From contig CAXKVR010000539.1 in the NCBI GenBank assembly GCA_964058845.1, positions 1 to 47,099 on the forward strand: a stretch of 47,099 nucleotides of DNA. Reading direction: 5' to 3'. Source of the DNA: Carex sylvatica. Lineage: Eukaryota > Streptophyta > Magnoliopsida > Poales > Cyperaceae. The position numbers and the translations under genes are program-made. The notes under the pieces are model-generated. The model was given only the letters and a program-made list of their open reading frames with translations, did no database searches and was not told the origin of the DNA. This document shows, piece by piece, positions 45,487 to 47,099 of the stretch; positions within the stretch are counted from its first letter, which is position 1, and the number at the start of each line of letters is the position of its first letter.

Positions 45487-45900
45487 GAGTCCGGCCAACG
45501 TCCTTTCTCTAGAACTTCAACTTTATGCCATTAACCTCTAAAATTTATTGAATGGGCTTCAAATAATTAATTCAAATTGTTCAAACCAATATCTTTAAAG
45601 AGAGCTTCGTTTTCATATACAATTTTAAATTTGCGAATTTATTTTCTATCAAGTCAAGTAGTCAAAATATGAAGAATTTTGTGTGCATTTTGAATGCACT
45701 ATTTTGTTAAAAATCTTCATTTTTTTATCGCTTAACTTGATAGAAAATACATTCAAAAAATTTAAAATTTTATATAAAAATGAAGCTCTCGTTAAGGAGG
45801 TCGGCTTGAACAGTTTGGATATGTCGTTTGAAGCCGATTTGATAGGTTCTGGAGGTCGAAAGCATATTGTTGAAGTTCTATTAAAAGCGCATCAGGACTC
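45487..45900. mobile_element. Mutator-type MITE with perfect 10-bp duplication
   Basis: The 414-bp element starts GAGTCCGGCC and, as complement of its right end, GAGTCCTGATGC. The flanking duplication is TTTATGTTTA at 45477-45486 and 45901-45910, perfect over 10 bases. Arms pair through most of the length (GAACTTCAAC, GGCTTCAAA, GAGAGCTTCGTTTTCATAT, TTTTCTATCAAG and their complements). The open frame at 45683-46048 crosses its border and is not a gene. Confidence 0.88.
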
Positions 45901-45989
45901 TTTATGTTTATTTTCAAAATTTATAATGATAGTCAAATTTATTAAGACGATGGTTCCAATACCTCATGCTTTTTATACCTCATTATGTC

Positions 45990-46290
45990 TCACATTTTAT
46001 ATCTTTGTTTTCAAAATTCAAACTGTCGATCTGAACTGCTCCACATAATATCCATATTAAAATATGCTTGGAGACCAATTATAATATTGGAAAACTTTTT
46101 TCTATTTTTTTAGATAGGTAGAAAATCATTGTTTCTGAACGGTCCAAAAACAGTGATTTTGTACCTATCTTAAAAAATATTATTATTTTTTAAATTATAA
46201 AATTTTATTCTTATTTAGTATGGATATCATGTTAAGTGGTTCAGATGACAGTTTAAACTTTGAAAATAAAAATATAAAATATAAAATATA
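45990..46290. mobile_element. Degenerate palindromic MITE related to families A-C
   Basis: Paired arms carry TTCAAACTGTCGATCTGAAC and, inverted, GGTTCAGATGACAGTTTAAA. TCCATATTAAAATATGCTTGGAGACC and TAGATAGGTAGAAAATCA blocks, with complements, match the interior of the element at 41366. The exact ends and the target duplication are not clear. Confidence 0.6.
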
Positions 46291-47099
46291 ATGAAATATG
46301 AAAGACACGAAGTATTTGAAAATTAATGTTTCCATGACAATTGACCGTGCACATATTATATTAATTATTAGTGACAATCATATAAATTTTGTGGTCAATG
46401 ATGAACATAATATGTTGGTGGCTAATTGTAGCAATAATTTATTTCTTTACCAAGGATGGAGAAAGATTATGTATATAACTATTTAATTTTCCATACACAA
46501 TTGAAAAAAGGCATGGAGAATTAAAAATATTTTACTAGATCTATAAATAGAGCCACTACATATATATTAAAAAATATTATTCAAATTAATAAATTTAAAA
46601 TTATATCAGTTACTTGTATCGAACATATATCAAACTTGAATCAATTTGAAAGACATTTAGTCTTCCATGAATAATTTAAAACTCATAGCAACAGTTTTAA
46701 TTTCATAACATTAATTGAGGCATTTTGAACGTAGAGTATGAAATAAACTGACACATTTTTGCTATTTTCAAAATGTGTTGGATCACCTTTTAAAATTATA
46801 AATAATAAAACACCCGCGTTCTTAGACGAGTTTAAAGATAGGGTTAGGGGAAGCTCTTAATTTTCAACCAAAAAATTATATATACTATATATATATCTTG
46901 TATGCAGTATTATCTTTTATCAACTATTACCTTATAATTTCCATTTTTCTAATTCCAAAATAAACGAATTAATTAAGAGCTTAATTTGTTTTTTGCGGTC
47001 ACTCCCCATGCATGGTACAATGGCGCCATATATATATAATCTATTGGTGCGCGCATGTGTTCCGGCTATGACTTCCTCTAGCTGCATATATATCTCGAT
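46291..47099. other. Intergenic DNA at the window end, no gene seen
   Basis: AT-rich sequence without supported coding. The last 100 bases are less AT-rich and could approach another gene, but nothing can be called. Confidence 0.4.

Noticed and set aside
45683..46048. 121-codon frame
   Set aside because: It crosses the border of a well-defined MITE and has no recognisable domain.

Overview
The window is a piece of a flowering-plant nuclear genome. It contains two multi-exon plant genes (an AGO1-type Argonaute and a BIRD/INDETERMINATE DOMAIN zinc-finger factor), a microRNA168 target site, plant-type introns, and many small plant DNA transposons in AT-rich intergenic DNA. Several AGO1 segments (for example [21 protein letters not shown] and [14 protein letters not shown]) look more monocot-like than eudicot-like from memory of the family. 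I infer a monocot, but this is not proven and I cannot name a species.

Layout. Positions 1-7654 (+) hold the AGO1 gene: the end of a 5' UTR intron, 22 coding exons and 1087 codons before the stop, with MITEs inside two introns. From 7.7 to 20.5 kb is a gene-free stretch filled with small elements: hAT-type copies with 8-bp target duplications, one PIF/Harbinger-type element with a TAA duplication, Mutator-type MITEs with 9-bp duplications, and the decayed 3' end of a LINE. The IDD gene lies at 20739-25016 (-), with three coding exons, 596 residues and a probable GC-AG first intron. After it, 26-30 kb is AT-rich DNA with nothing recognisable.

From 30 to 47 kb transposons dominate. The centrepiece is a complete-looking Mutator-like element of about 6.26 kb (32984-39245) with terminal inverted repeats (TIRs) of about 195 bp. 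It has two convergent genes. One is a FAR1/MudrA-type transposase with DDE residues, a SWIM finger and a CCHC knuckle, broken by five in-frame stops. The other is an intact 109-residue GRF-type zinc-finger protein with a C-terminal membrane segment. Both genes appear to start in the TIRs, with a non-coding first exon in or next to each TIR and a 5' UTR intron. This repeats the mudrA/mudrB layout of maize MuDR, but with a GRF-zinc-finger/membrane protein in the mudrB position.

Around it are several palindromic MITEs. They have different ends (several beginning GAG), 9-10 bp target duplications, and a shared internal core around the palindrome CCATATTAATATG. One of them ends in the same bases as the large Mutator-like element. 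tRNA-related SINE-like segments and CACTA-like fragments are also present. All coordinates were worked out by eye and may be off by a base or two in AT-rich flanks.
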